Source of the DNA: Pseudomonadota bacterium
GTDB taxonomy: Archaea; Thermoplasmatota; SW-10-69-26; JACQPN01; JAJPHT01
Direction of reading: 5' to 3'
Assembly (NCBI GenBank): GCA_021325135.1
Contig: JAJPHT010000030.1
Span: 152,826 to 216,825, forward strand
DNA length: 64,000 nt
Below, in pieces: positions 43,908 through 51,828 of this stretch. Position 1 is the first letter of the stretch; each line of letters starts with the position of its first letter. The notes under the pieces were generated by a model that saw only the letters and a list, made by a program, of their open reading frames with translations, had not been told where the DNA came from and searched no databases. Made by a program: the position numbers and the translations under genes.

Positions 43908-45163
43908 GCGAGGCCGAGGCCCTGGCGCTCCTTGACGCGCGTGCCCGCTTCGGCATGAAGCCGGGCCTCGACACCATCCGCGGCATGCTCGCGGCGCTTG
44001 GCAACCCCGAGCGGCGCTTCAAGGTCGTCCACGTCGCGGGCACCAACGGCAAGGGCTCCTGCTGCGCGCTCATGGCCGCCGCGCTCCAGGAGGCGGGGCA
44101 CAAGACCGGACTCTACACCTCCCCGCACCTCGTCCGCTTCCACGAGCGCATCCGCGTCGAAGGCCGCGACATCACCGGCGCCGGGATCGCGCGCGGCATG
44201 GACCGCCTGCGCCCCGCGCTGGAGGCGTTCCCCGAGGCGACGTACTTCGAGGTCGCCACCGCGCTGGCGCTGCAGCACTTCGCGGACGAGGGCGTCGAGG
44301 TCGCGGTGCTGGAGACGGGCCTGGGCGGCCGGCTCGATGCGACCAACGTCGTGGACTCGCCGCTCGCGACGCTCATCACCAACATCTCGCTGGAGCACAC
44401 GGAGGTCCTCGGCTCCACCGAGGCCGCCATCGCGCGGGAGAAGGCGGGCATCGTCAAGCCTGGCGTGCCCCTCGTCACGGGCGCCACGGGCGAGGCGCTG
44501 GAGGCCATCCGCGCCATCGCCGCGGAGCGTGGCGCCCCCGTGCGCGTGCTGGGCGACGACTTCGTGCCCGCTCCCGCGAGGCCCCAGGCGCTGGAGGTCC
44601 ACGGCCTGCGCGAGTACCCCGAGGTGCAAATCCCCTTTGCGGGCGCGCACCAGATCGAGAACGCCGCGCTGGCGATGGCGACGCTGGACGCCGTCGACGC
44701 GCGCGGGCTCCCCGTGCCCGTGGAGGCCGTCGCGCGCGGCTTCCCCAAGGCGCGCTGGGCGGGGCGCCTCCAGCGCGTCGCGGGTAAGCCCGCGCTCCTC
44801 CTCGACGGCGCGCACAACCCCGCGGGCATGCGCACGCTGGTCGCGTACCTCGTGGCCGAGAAGCTGCGCCCCGTTGCGGTCTTCGGCGCGCTGGCCGACA
44901 AGGACTGGCCGCAGATGGTGGAGATCCTCGCGCCCCACGTCCGCGACGCGGTCGTGACGCGCGTGCCCTCCTCCCGCGCGCTCGATCCGCAGGAGGCCGC
45001 GCGCGCGTTCAGCATGAACGGCCTCTTCGGCATCACCTCCGAGGACCCGGGCCACGCGCTGCGCACCGCCGAGGGCATCGCGGGCGAGGACGGGCTCGTG
45101 CTGGTGACGGGAAGCCTTTACCTCGTGGGGCGCGTGCTGGGCATGCTGGAGGACGCTCCGTGA
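43904..45163 (+). CDS. folC: Folylpolyglutamate / dihydrofolate synthase
   Basis: A 419-residue Mur-ligase-type enzyme that adds glutamate to dihydropteroate or tetrahydrofolate. FKVVHVAGTNGKGSCCALM is the ATP loop, TSPHLVRFHERIRVEG the folate site, NISLEHTEVLGSTEAAIARE the metal site and LLDGAHNPAGMRTL the C-terminal signature. Length is typical. It is translationally coupled to purN before and folP after, so this is one operon. Confidence 0.94.
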   Translation: MSEAEALALLDARARFGMKPGLDTIRGMLAALGNPERRFKVVHVAGTNGKGSCCALMAAALQEAGHKTGLYTSPHLVRFHERIRVEGRDITGAGIARGMDRLRPALEAFPEATYFEVATALALQHFADEGVEVAVLETGLGGRLDATNVVDSPLATLITNISLEHTEVLGSTEAAIAREKAGIVKPGVPLVTGATGEALEAIRAIAAERGAPVRVLGDDFVPAPARPQALEVHGLREYPEVQIPFAGAHQIENAALAMATLDAVDARGLPVPVEAVARGFPKARWAGRLQRVAGKPALLLDGAHNPAGMRTLVAYLVAEKLRPVAVFGALADKDWPQMVEILAPHVRDAVVTRVPSSRALDPQEAARAFSMNGLFGITSEDPGHALRTAEGIAGEDGLVLVTGSLYLVGRVLGMLEDAP

Positions 45164-45996
45164 CCCGCGCCTGGCGCATCCGCGGCGGCTCGATCCCGCT
45201 GGACCGCACGCGCATCATGGGGATCGTGAACGTCACGCCCGACAGCTTCAGCGACGGCGGGCGGCACGCCACCCAGGACGCCGCCGTCGCGCACGGGCTT
45301 GCGCTCCTCGCCGAGGGCGCGGACGTCCTCGACGTGGGCGGCGAGAGCACGCGCCCCGGTGCGCAGCCCGTCCCCGCGGAGGAGGAGGCGGCGCGCGTCG
45401 TCCCCGTCGTCCGCCGGCTCGCGGAGGCGGGCGCTATCATCTCCGTCGACACCATGAAGGCCAGCGTCGCGCAGGCCGCGCTGGCCGCGGGCGCGCGCAT
45501 CGTCAACGACGTCACCGCCGGGCGCGACCCCGCGATGCTTCCTCTGGTCGCGCGCGAAGGCGCGGGCGTCGTCCTCATGCACATGCAGGGCGAGCCGCGC
45601 ACGATGCAGCAGGCTCCCCGCTATCACGACGTCGTGAAGGAGGTCGCGCAGCACCTCCACGAGCGGGCGCGCGCCGCCACGGCCGCGGGCGTCGCGCCGG
45701 AGGCCATCGCCCTCGATCCCGGCATCGGCTTCGGCAAGACGCAGGAGCACAACCTCGCGCTGCTGCGCGGGCTCCCCGAGATCGCGATGCTGGGATATCC
45801 CGTCCTCGTGGGCGCCTCGCGGAAGGGATTCCTGGGCGCGCTCACGGGCGTCGCGGACCCCGCGGACCGCGTGGAGGCCAGCCTCGCGGCGCACGTGCTC
45901 GCGGCCGAGCGCGGCGCGTCCATCGTCCGCGTCCACGACGTGAAGGCGCACAAGCGCGCGCTGGCCGTGGCGGACGCGCTCCTGGAGGGGCCCTGA
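45160..45996 (+). CDS. folP: Dihydropteroate synthase
   Basis: A 278-residue TIM-barrel enzyme joining pterin pyrophosphate with p-aminobenzoate. Signatures are MGIVNVTPDSFSDGG, LDVGGESTRPGAQPV, IALDPGIGFGKTQEHN and VGASRKGFLGALTG. All key residues are present. The GTG start overlaps the folC stop, and folB begins directly after its stop. Confidence 0.95.
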   Translation: MTRAWRIRGGSIPLDRTRIMGIVNVTPDSFSDGGRHATQDAAVAHGLALLAEGADVLDVGGESTRPGAQPVPAEEEAARVVPVVRRLAEAGAIISVDTMKASVAQAALAAGARIVNDVTAGRDPAMLPLVAREGAGVVLMHMQGEPRTMQQAPRYHDVVKEVAQHLHERARAATAAGVAPEAIALDPGIGFGKTQEHNLALLRGLPEIAMLGYPVLVGASRKGFLGALTGVADPADRVEASLAAHVLAAERGASIVRVHDVKAHKRALAVADALLEGP

Positions 45997-46347
45997 ATGG
46001 ACCGCGTGAGCCTGCGGAACATGCGCGTCTACACCCACGTGGGCTGCACGCACGAGGAGCGCAAGGTGGGCCAGCACCTGGAGATGGACTTCGACGCGTT
46101 CCTGGACGTCTCGCAGGCGGGCGACCGCATCGGCGCCACGCTGGACTACGCCGAGGCGTACCGCCGCATCCGCGCGGCCGTGGAGAACCACGAGGCCAAC
46201 CTGCTGGAGACCATCGCCGAGCGCGCCGCCGCCGCGCTGCTGGCCCTGGGCGCGCGGGAGGTCGTCGTGCGCGTCCGCAAGCCCGCGCCCCCCATCCCCG
46301 GCGCGCACGCGGACGCGGCGGAGGTCGAGATCCGTCGGCGCGCCTAG
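45997..46347 (+). CDS. folB: Dihydroneopterin aldolase
   Basis: A 116-residue bacterial-type aldolase that cuts dihydroneopterin to the hydroxymethyl-pterin used by folate synthesis. VSLRNMRVYTHVGCTHEERK and LDYAEAYRRIRAAVEN are family motifs, and the catalytic lysine is in VVVRVRKPAPPIPGA. It starts immediately after folP with no gap. Known archaeal pterin pathways usually use a different enzyme, so the bacterial form is notable. Confidence 0.9.
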   Translation: MDRVSLRNMRVYTHVGCTHEERKVGQHLEMDFDAFLDVSQAGDRIGATLDYAEAYRRIRAAVENHEANLLETIAERAAAALLALGAREVVVRVRKPAPPIPGAHADAAEVEIRRRA

Positions 46348-46392
46348 ACGCTAAGAAGAACCGATTTATCCCCCTGGGGGTTTCGGCGGACC

Positions 46393-46839
46393 GTGAAGGC
46401 CTGGCTCCCCCTGCTGGTGGCCGCCGCCGCGCTCAGCGGCTGCGCCGCGGGGCAGCCCGCATCGCCCAACCCCAACCTTGCCGCGCCCAAGCTCGTGGTG
46501 GCCGCGCGCGCGGACGGCAACTTCACCGTGTTCATGCATGCTGCGTTCGGCGACCGGGCCTACGACTGGTTGACCCTCTCCCTGGACAACGCCAGCGTGG
46601 CCAACCGCACGTCCGCCTACTCGCTGGAGCAGGCCGTGAACGGCACGGGCTTCTTCCTGGACGTGGGCGCGTCGTCCCAGGGCCAGCTCTACCAGTACCG
46701 CGCGCGCATCGACGTGATCCCCGGCGCTTCGGGCGACCGCCTGAAGGCCAGCGTGCTCGACGACGAGGGGCGCTGGAGCGAGCCGCGCACGTTCAACATG
46801 CCCTTCGAGCAGATCCTCGACCACCCGAGGTCGCCCTGA
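46393..46839 (+). CDS. Small lipoprotein
   Basis: A 148-residue protein with signal peptide and lipobox LSGC, a short linker (ASPNPNLAAP) and a single beta-sandwich-like domain with N-glycosylation-type sites (ADGNFTVF, DNASVANRT). The GTG start lies about 27 bases after the TATA-like GATTTATCC, so it is leaderless and separate from the folate operon. Its stop shares a base with the next ATG. Function unknown. Confidence 0.65.
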   Translation: MKAWLPLLVAAAALSGCAAGQPASPNPNLAAPKLVVAARADGNFTVFMHAAFGDRAYDWLTLSLDNASVANRTSAYSLEQAVNGTGFFLDVGASSQGQLYQYRARIDVIPGASGDRLKASVLDDEGRWSEPRTFNMPFEQILDHPRSP

Positions 46840-47162
46840 TGGCGCGCCGCTTCCCCCTCTCCTACTGGATCCTCGCGGGGGCCTTGCTGGTCGCGGCCGC
46901 GTTCATCGCCCTGGTCTGGCTGGGCGTGCCCCCCTTCGACAACCTCGCCCTCTTCGTCCTCACGCAGGCCGTGGGCTTCGTGCTCCTCCTCGTCCTGGGC
47001 GTCGTGGGCGGCGCCTTCGTGGGCATGCTTCTGGCCCACCGCATCCTGGCCAACCGCCAGTTCACCCCCTTCGAGCGCACGATGCTGGAGGGGCTGGAGG
47101 AGATCCGCGAGAGGCTCGACCGCCTGGAAGGAAAGGAGCCTCCCGAGCGCCTGCGGCGCTAG
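46839..47162 (+). CDS. Small membrane protein with C-terminal coiled coil
   Basis: A 107-residue protein with two membrane helices (SYWILAGALLVAAAFIALVW and VLLLVLGVVGGAFVGMLLA) and a charged helical tail (EEIRERLDRLEGKEPPERL). It is coupled to the lipoprotein gene by a TGATG overlap, so the two products may interact at the membrane. No family is recognised. Confidence 0.65.
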   Translation: MARRFPLSYWILAGALLVAAAFIALVWLGVPPFDNLALFVLTQAVGFVLLLVLGVVGGAFVGMLLAHRILANRQFTPFERTMLEGLEEIRERLDRLEGKEPPERLRR

Positions 47163-47362
47163 GCCAGGGAGCGGGCGGGGACGCGGGCGCGGGGCGCCAT
47201 CTCGACGAAGCCCCAGAGGCTTGCCGAGGTGAAGAAGAGGAGCAGGTCGCGCGCCGCCAGGGAGACGACCACCAGCGAGCCCATGAGGATGCGGCGGCGC
47301 TGCGCCGAGGTGAGGGCCGCCCACGCCTTGCCGAGCCGTCCCGGGGCCGTGCGCGCGTTCAC
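47159..47362 (-). CDS. Small membrane protein
   Basis: About 67 residues from the GTG at 47362, with one hydrophobic helix (RILMGSLVVVSLAARDLLLFF) and a basic N-terminus. A TATA-like CTTATG near 47390 would start transcription at about 47364, which makes the in-frame ATG at 47389 an unlikely start. It overlaps the previous gene's end by 4 bases, tail to tail. No family. Confidence 0.45.
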   Translation of the reverse strand: MNARTAPGRLGKAWAALTSAQRRRILMGSLVVVSLAARDLLLFFTSASLWGFVEMAPRARVPARSLA

Positions 47363-47471
47363 GCGAAACCAGTCGGCAGCGACGGGCATAAGCCTTCCGG
47401 CAGGACGGAACGTCCCGACCTCCCATCCTCAGGGGGGAATTGATATCTCCACGACGGTGGGAGAAAGAAGA

Positions 47472-47544
47472 GCCACCTGAGGGGTTCGAACCCTCGACCT
47501 GCTGATTACGAATCAGCTGCTCTACCAGGCTGAGCTAAGGTGGC
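47472..47544 (-). tRNA. tRNA-Thr (anticodon CGT)
   Basis: A 73-base cloverleaf on the minus strand: acceptor GCCACCT/AGGTGGC, D-arm GCTC-AGCCTGGTA-GAGC, anticodon stem GCTGA/TCAGC with loop TTCGTAA (anticodon CGT, codon ACG), and T-arm GAGGG-TTCGAAC-CCCTC. No intron and no encoded CCA. Confidence 0.95.
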
Positions 47545-47742
47545 GGACGGGCCGCGCCCCGGAGGCGGACGCCCCTGGGGACACCCCCGGAGAATCCCGC
47601 CCCCCTCTAAAAGGTTCCGACGGCGCAAGGGGACCACAACGCATCGGGGGTCGTGGGACAGGTCAAGGAACTGTTTTCTACTTCCCGAGGTCTGCGGGGT
47701 CGGGAGTGTTGTAACTTTGGGAGCGTCGGCTTCCCTCAGGGG

Positions 47743-49233
47743 TTGCTCCGTGCAGCCCGTTGTGCGAGGGGTGGGAATCTGAGCTTCACCGAGCTGGTGG
47801 TGGAGGTGGGCGACGCCCGCTCCCCGCTGATCCGCGCCACGCGGGCGCCCCACGAGGGGTTCGCGGTGGTCCGCATCCTGGACGACGGGCAGGCCTCGCG
47901 CCGCTGCCGTCTTCTCGTGGCGTGCCACGGCCCCGCGGAGGAGTTCGACGGCCTCGCCCGCGACCTGCGCGCCGCGCGCCCGCAGGACGACGTGGAGGTC
48001 GCCTTCCAGGGAGGACAGCTTCTCGTGCTCCAGATGGTGGCGCCCCTCGCCGAGGGGGCCGTCGCCCTGGGCTTCATGGGCGTCCCCGCCATGCTGCGCG
48101 AGTCGGGCTTCGAGGGCTTCGTGGACCCCATGGTCGTGCGCGGCGGAAGGGCCCGCGTGCGCGTCCTCGTGGCCAAGCACCTGGAGGCGCCGGAGGCCCT
48201 GCGCGCCCTCCAGGAGGTCCAGCGCGCGCTGGGCGCCACCGACTTCCGCGTCGTGCGCGTCGGCCCCGTGCAGCCCGCGGAGCTGGCCCACGTCATCCGC
48301 CGCATGCTCCCGCCCGAGCAGGAGGAGCTTCTCCGCCTCGCGGCCTCCATGGGCTACTACGACACGCCCAAGCGCTCCACCCTGGAGAACATCGCCGCCA
48401 AGGTGGGCCTCTCCATCTCCCCCGTCCACAAGCGCCTCAAGGCCGCGGAGGAGACGCTGGTGTGCGCCCACGTCCAGCCCGCCGCCAAGGGCTCCGGCGG
48501 GAGGCGCCGCAGCCGCGCGGACCCCCTGGCCGTCGACCCGGCGCAGCCCTGGGAGATCACGCTGCGCGTCCGCGCGCCCGACTTCGGCCCCGCGGGCTTC
48601 GCGCACGCCGTCCCCGGCAGCACGCTCATCCTCCAGCCCCTCTCGGAAGACCGCGCCGCGGGCGTCACGCGCCACCTGGTGGCGGCCCTCGTCCCGGACG
48701 ACCTCCAGATGAAGTTCCTCTCGGGCGTCGAAGGGCGCCCCGAGGTCTCCCACGTCCACGTCGTGGGCCGCGAGCGCGGCTGCATCGCCGTGCGCGTCGA
48801 GGCCCGCGGCCGCTCCGGCTACGGGCTTGGCTGGTGGAGCGAGGTCTGGGGGGGCGACGCCGCCCTGCGCCCCATCCTCGTCGAGGGGGACGACATCCTC
48901 CTGCGCGTCGTGCTCACCCGGCCCCACGCCGAGGATCGTCTCCTCGCCCGGCTCTCGGAGTCCGCCCGCGCGGGCCACTGGCTGGAGCACGAGATCCTCC
49001 ACGCCCGCCCCCTGGGAAGCCCCGGCGCGCCCCCGGAGGTCACGGACCCCCTCACCACGCGCCAGCTGGAAGTCCTCCGCGTCGCCCACGCCCTGGGCTA
49101 CTACCAGACCCCGCGCGGCTGCACCCTGGAGGGCGTCGCGAAGACGCTGGGCGTCAGCGCCAACGCCATCCACAAGAACCTCGTCCTGGCGGAGTCCAAG
49201 ATCATCTCCGCCTACCTGGGCGCGTCGTTCTGA
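47743..49233 (+). CDS. Duplicated bacterio-opsin-activator-type HTH_10 regulator
   Basis: About 496 residues made of two similar halves. Each has a beta-rich sensor-like region of about 150 residues followed by an HTH_10 domain: LLRLAASMGYYDTPKRSTLE at about residue 200 and VLRVAHALGYYQTPRGCTLE near the end, both continuing into a recognition helix (GLSISPVHKRLK, GVSANAIHKNLV). The duplication could let one chain act as a built-in dimer. The start is unclear: TTG 47743 is my choice, GTG 47653 is possible. The stretch 47545-47742 shows no other gene. Confidence 0.8.
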   Translation: MLRAARCARGGNLSFTELVVEVGDARSPLIRATRAPHEGFAVVRILDDGQASRRCRLLVACHGPAEEFDGLARDLRAARPQDDVEVAFQGGQLLVLQMVAPLAEGAVALGFMGVPAMLRESGFEGFVDPMVVRGGRARVRVLVAKHLEAPEALRALQEVQRALGATDFRVVRVGPVQPAELAHVIRRMLPPEQEELLRLAASMGYYDTPKRSTLENIAAKVGLSISPVHKRLKAAEETLVCAHVQPAAKGSGGRRRSRADPLAVDPAQPWEITLRVRAPDFGPAGFAHAVPGSTLILQPLSEDRAAGVTRHLVAALVPDDLQMKFLSGVEGRPEVSHVHVVGRERGCIAVRVEARGRSGYGLGWWSEVWGGDAALRPILVEGDDILLRVVLTRPHAEDRLLARLSESARAGHWLEHEILHARPLGSPGAPPEVTDPLTTRQLEVLRVAHALGYYQTPRGCTLEGVAKTLGVSANAIHKNLVLAESKIISAYLGASF

Positions 49234-49307
49234 AGGCCGGGGAACTCCCGAAAGCTTGATCCTGCCTCCGGACAACGTTCGGGGGCGCTCCGACTTGCGC
49301 GGGGCGC

Positions 49308-49323
49308 TTCCTCGGGGGAGGAA
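49308..49323 (+). promoter_or_regulatory. RBS-containing hairpin, first copy
   Basis: TTCCTCGGGGGAGGAA forms a 6-pair stem with a GGGG loop and contains the GGAGG ribosome binding site. It ends 3 bases before the GTG of the first small RHH-like gene. The same 16 bases occur at 49726-49741 before its paralogue. Confidence 0.75.
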
Positions 49324-49326
49324 CAA

Positions 49327-49545
49327 GTGCTGATCGACGACCCCAAGCCGGACGTCAGTCGTCCCAAGGAAGTGAAGGTGAAGATCTCGATGGCGCAGCA
49401 CGTGAAGCTCCACTCCATGAAGGTGCTCACGGGCAAGCCCATCAGCGACGCCGTGAAGGAGGCCCTCGACCTCTACTTCGCGACGCAACCCCTAAGCCGC
49501 GTCCACCTGGACGCCGGCGACCTCGCTTCCGTCGAAGACTCGTGA
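49327..49545 (+). CDS. Small RHH-like protein, paralogue 1
   Basis: A 72-residue basic protein with KEVKVKISMAQHVKLHSMKV, then TGKPISDAVKEALDLYFA: a strand followed by two helices, as in ribbon-helix-helix (CopG/Arc) DNA-binding proteins. The partner at 49748 is about 60 percent identical in this core. The GTG start at 49327 follows the RBS hairpin. It is probably a small regulator; targets unknown. Confidence 0.65.
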   Translation: MLIDDPKPDVSRPKEVKVKISMAQHVKLHSMKVLTGKPISDAVKEALDLYFATQPLSRVHLDAGDLASVEDS

Positions 49546-49688
49546 ACCGCGCTCGGGGGTCCGCACCCCCACTCTTTTTGCTTCTCTCCTTCCCAGGGCG
49601 CGCGCTGCCTCGTTGCGTCCGCCCCGCGCGGGACTTCGGGCCAGGCCCGAACCCGATTCCCTTATGTCTCCCACGCGCCAGAGGGGGT

Positions 49689-49741
49689 GATAGCAGCCCG
49701 GCGCGAAGCCGGGTGCGAGATGAGATTCCTCGGGGGAGGAA
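49689..49741 (+). promoter_or_regulatory. Structured 5' leader with RBS hairpin, second copy
   Basis: A TATA-like CTTATG near 49663 predicts transcription from about 49689. The leader then has CCCGGC-GCGAA-GCCGGG (49697-49713) and TTCCTCGGGGGAGGAA (49726-49741), the latter holding the ribosome binding site 6 bases before the ATG. The second hairpin is identical to that at 49308. Confidence 0.7.
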
Positions 49742-49747
49742 ACTGGT

Positions 49748-49954
49748 ATGATGATCCGCGAACCCAAGGCAGACCCGACCCGCGCGAAGGAAGTCAAGGT
49801 CAAGATCCCCGTGAGCCACCACATCAAGCTCCACTCGATGAAGGTCCTCACCGGCAAGCAGATCAGCGATGCGATCACCGAGGCGCTGGACGTCTACTTC
49901 GCCTCGCGCGGCATCGAGGAGACCCTCACGATGCCGCAGCTTCGCGAGCGCTGA
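49748..49954 (+). CDS. Small RHH-like protein, paralogue 2
   Basis: A 68-residue protein with KEVKVKIPVSHHIKLHSMKV, then TGKQISDAITEALDVYFA, closely related to the product of 49327-49545. The strand-helix-helix plan suggests a dimeric ribbon-helix-helix DNA binder. Two ATGs (49748, 49751) open the gene. The conserved leader hairpin implies that both paralogues share translational control. Confidence 0.65.
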   Translation: MMIREPKADPTRAKEVKVKIPVSHHIKLHSMKVLTGKQISDAITEALDVYFASRGIEETLTMPQLRER

Positions 49955-50007
49955 GTCAGAGCAGACGCACACGGCCGCGCCTCCGGGCCCGGCCTGTCGT
50001 CATCCGC

Positions 50008-50697
50008 CTACGGGCGGATGACGACGTCTCCGGCGAGCACGCGGTGCCGCCGGCCCTCCTTGTCCTGCACCACGAGGGCGCCGTCCTCGGCGACGTCGAC
50101 GGCGACGCCCTCTCCCTTCTCCCACGACACCTTGCGGCCCAGCGTCGCGCACGTCGCGCGCAGGCCCGCGAGGGTCGCCTCCGGCCCGTCGCGCTCCAGC
50201 GCGGCGACGCGAGCCACGAGCGCCTCCGCGATGCGCGTCGCCAGCGCGCGCGCGTCGGGGGGCGGCGCGTGCGCGGCGAGCGCCGTGGCGCCTGGCACGT
50301 CCTCGGGCGCGCGCTCCAGGTTGAGCCCGATGCCCACGACGACGAAGCCGTCGCGGTCCACGCGCGCCTCGGCGAGGATGCCGCCCACCTTGCGCCCTCC
50401 GAGGAGCAGGTCGTTGGGCCACTTCACGTCCACGGGGAAGCCCGTAGCGCGCAGCGCAAGCGCGACGTCCAGCGCCGCCGCCAGGGAGAGGAGCCCCCAC
50501 TGCGCGGGCGCGAGCAGCGGCCGCAGCACGACGCTGAGGTACATGCCCCCTTCGGGCGAGGCGAAGGCGCGCCCCGCGCGGCCCCGCCCGTGCGTCTGCC
50601 GGCGCGCGAGGACGGCCGTGCCCGCGGGCGCGCCCACCAGCGCGAGGGCGCGGGCGTCGTCGTTGGTGCTGCCGGTCTCCTCCTTCTCGACGAGCAA
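50008..50697 (-). CDS. birA: Biotin--[acetyl-CoA-carboxylase] ligase
   Basis: A 229-residue ligase that attaches biotin to carboxylase carriers. Catalytic-domain motifs are GSTNDDARALA, THGRGRAGRAF (biotinyl-AMP loop), VDVKWPNDLLL and GGILAEARV, followed by a small C-terminal SH3-like domain. It has no N-terminal HTH, so it is not a BirA-type repressor. TTG 50697 is the start; a 24-base palindrome follows immediately upstream. Biotin carboxylase genes are not in the window. Confidence 0.92.
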   Translation of the reverse strand: MLVEKEETGSTNDDARALALVGAPAGTAVLARRQTHGRGRAGRAFASPEGGMYLSVVLRPLLAPAQWGLLSLAAALDVALALRATGFPVDVKWPNDLLLGGRKVGGILAEARVDRDGFVVVGIGLNLERAPEDVPGATALAAHAPPPDARALATRIAEALVARVAALERDGPEATLAGLRATCATLGRKVSWEKGEGVAVDVAEDGALVVQDKEGRRHRVLAGDVVIRP

Positions 50698-50707
50698 CGG
50701 CGGCGCC

Positions 50708-50731
50708 AGCTAGATGCCGGGGCATCTAGCT
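50708..50731. promoter_or_regulatory. 24-base palindrome between divergent birA and DUF3293-type gene
   Basis: AGCTAGATGCC-GG-GGCATCTAGCT has 11-base perfect arms and fills most of the 42-base divergent gap, so it overlaps both promoters. It is a strong operator candidate for a dimeric regulator of both genes. Confidence 0.7.
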
Positions 50732-50739
50732 TTGCGTGC

Positions 50740-51171
50740 GTGGACCCCGATCGTCGCGCCGCCCTGGAGCGCGCCTACCGCGCGACCACCTACCGCGCCG
50801 GCCCGCTGCGCCTGCGCGTGGGCGAGCGCAGCGCGGCGCTGGACGCGATGCTCGCGGAGCGCGGCGCGGACGAGTGGGCCTACCTCACCGCGTGGAACCC
50901 GGGCTCGCAGCCCTGCCCCGAGGCGGAGAACCGCGCCGCGCAGGGGCGCCTTCTGGAGCGCCTTGCCGCGTGGCCCACCCTCGCGGGCGAGAGCCGCGGC
51001 GACGATGCCTCGTGGCCCGCCGAGCCCAGCGTCCTCGTGCTGGGGATCGGCCGCGGGGAGGCGATGGCCTTGGCGCGCGAGTTCGGGCAGGCGGCGATCC
51101 TCGCGGGGCGCCGGAGCGGGGCGGCGGAGCTGGTCTGGGTGGAGGGCGGCCAGAAACCTCACGTACCATGA
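50740..51171 (+). CDS. DUF3293-type protein
   Basis: A 143-residue protein with LERAYRATTYRAGPLRLRVG, WAYLTAWNPGSQP (the hallmark of the DUF3293 family) and EPSVLVLGIGRGEAMALARE. Function is unknown in the family. The GTG start at 50740 follows the palindrome directly. Confidence 0.65.
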   Translation: MDPDRRAALERAYRATTYRAGPLRLRVGERSAALDAMLAERGADEWAYLTAWNPGSQPCPEAENRAAQGRLLERLAAWPTLAGESRGDDASWPAEPSVLVLGIGRGEAMALAREFGQAAILAGRRSGAAELVWVEGGQKPHVP

Positions 51172-51185
51172 TGGTACCATGATAC
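51163..51185. promoter_or_regulatory. vapBC operator candidate
   Basis: GTACCATGATGGTACCATGATAC contains the 10-base palindrome ATGGTACCAT and repeated CCATGAT half-sites, ending 3 bases before the antitoxin ATG. Such repeats are typical of toxin-antitoxin autoregulation. Confidence 0.65.
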
Positions 51186-51188
51186 GAC

Positions 51189-51425
51189 ATGGCTCGGACG
51201 ACCTCCTTCAGCGACGACGCCTTCCGCGCCATGCGCGAGGAGAAGCGCGAGGGCGAGAGCGACAGCGACGTCCTCCTGAGGCTCCTGGCCGAGGCGCGCG
51301 CGCACCGCAAGGACGCCCGCCGCTTCCTGCGCTCCAAGGCGGCCTTCGCCTTCCCGCCCGAGGCCTTCGCCAAGGCCCGCGCCGCCATGCGCCGCGCCGA
51401 CAGGCGCAATCCGTGGACGGAATGA
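51189..51425 (+). CDS. vapB: VapB-type antitoxin
   Basis: A 78-residue basic protein: ARTTSFSDDAFRAMREEKRE followed by SDSDVLLRLLAEARAHRKDA. Size and position before a PIN-domain toxin define it as the antitoxin; the N-terminal half would bind DNA and the C-terminus would cap the toxin. The palindromic repeats just upstream fit autoregulation. VapB subfamily is unclear. Confidence 0.75.
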   Translation: MARTTSFSDDAFRAMREEKREGESDSDVLLRLLAEARAHRKDARRFLRSKAAFAFPPEAFAKARAAMRRADRRNPWTE

Positions 51426-51426
51426 G

Positions 51427-51828
51427 ATGCCCGTCCTCGACGCGATGTTCCTCATCGACGTGAGGCGCGGCAAGCACGGCGCGCGCGAAGCGCTGGATCG
51501 CATGGCGTCCCAGCCCGAGGCCATCCTCGTCCCCATGCAGGCCGCCATCGAGTACGCCACGAGCCTCGCGGACGTCGCGCAGGGCTTCCGCGAGCTGGTG
51601 GAGAGCTTCGAGGTCGTCGACCTGGACGAGCCCATCGCCCGCGAGGCCGCGCGCCTCGCCCAGGAGGCCATCCGGAAGGGCAAGTTCCCCGGCTGGGGCG
51701 ACGCGCAGGTGGCGGCCACGGCGCGGCACCGCGGCATGTGGATCGCCTCCACCAACGTGCGCCACCTCCGCGACGCGCTCTCGTGCCGCGTGTGGGACTA
51801 CCGTCGCGAGGCCGAGCCTCCCGAGTAG
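51427..51828 (+). CDS. vapC: VapC-type PIN-domain toxin ribonuclease
   Basis: A 133-residue PIN protein. The acidic metal residues are in PVLDAMFLIDVRRG, AAIEYATS, and FPGWGDAQVAATARHRG; IASTNVRHLRDA gives the C-terminal TN motif. It would cleave RNA when free of VapB. The gene starts one base after the antitoxin stop. Confidence 0.85.
   Translation: MPVLDAMFLIDVRRGKHGAREALDRMASQPEAILVPMQAAIEYATSLADVAQGFRELVESFEVVDLDEPIAREAARLAQEAIRKGKFPGWGDAQVAATARHRGMWIASTNVRHLRDALSCRVWDYRREAEPPE

Noticed and set aside
46360..46392. CCCCCTGGGGG hairpin before the lipoprotein as a terminator of the folate operon
   Set aside because: It is short, overlaps the TATA-like sequence of the next gene and lacks a T-run, so it may be incidental.
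50744..50758. CCCCGATCGTCGCGCCG as a third copy of the dispersed repeat
   Set aside because: Only about 14 bases match, inside a coding gene, without the flanking GTTCCCCGC; probably chance.
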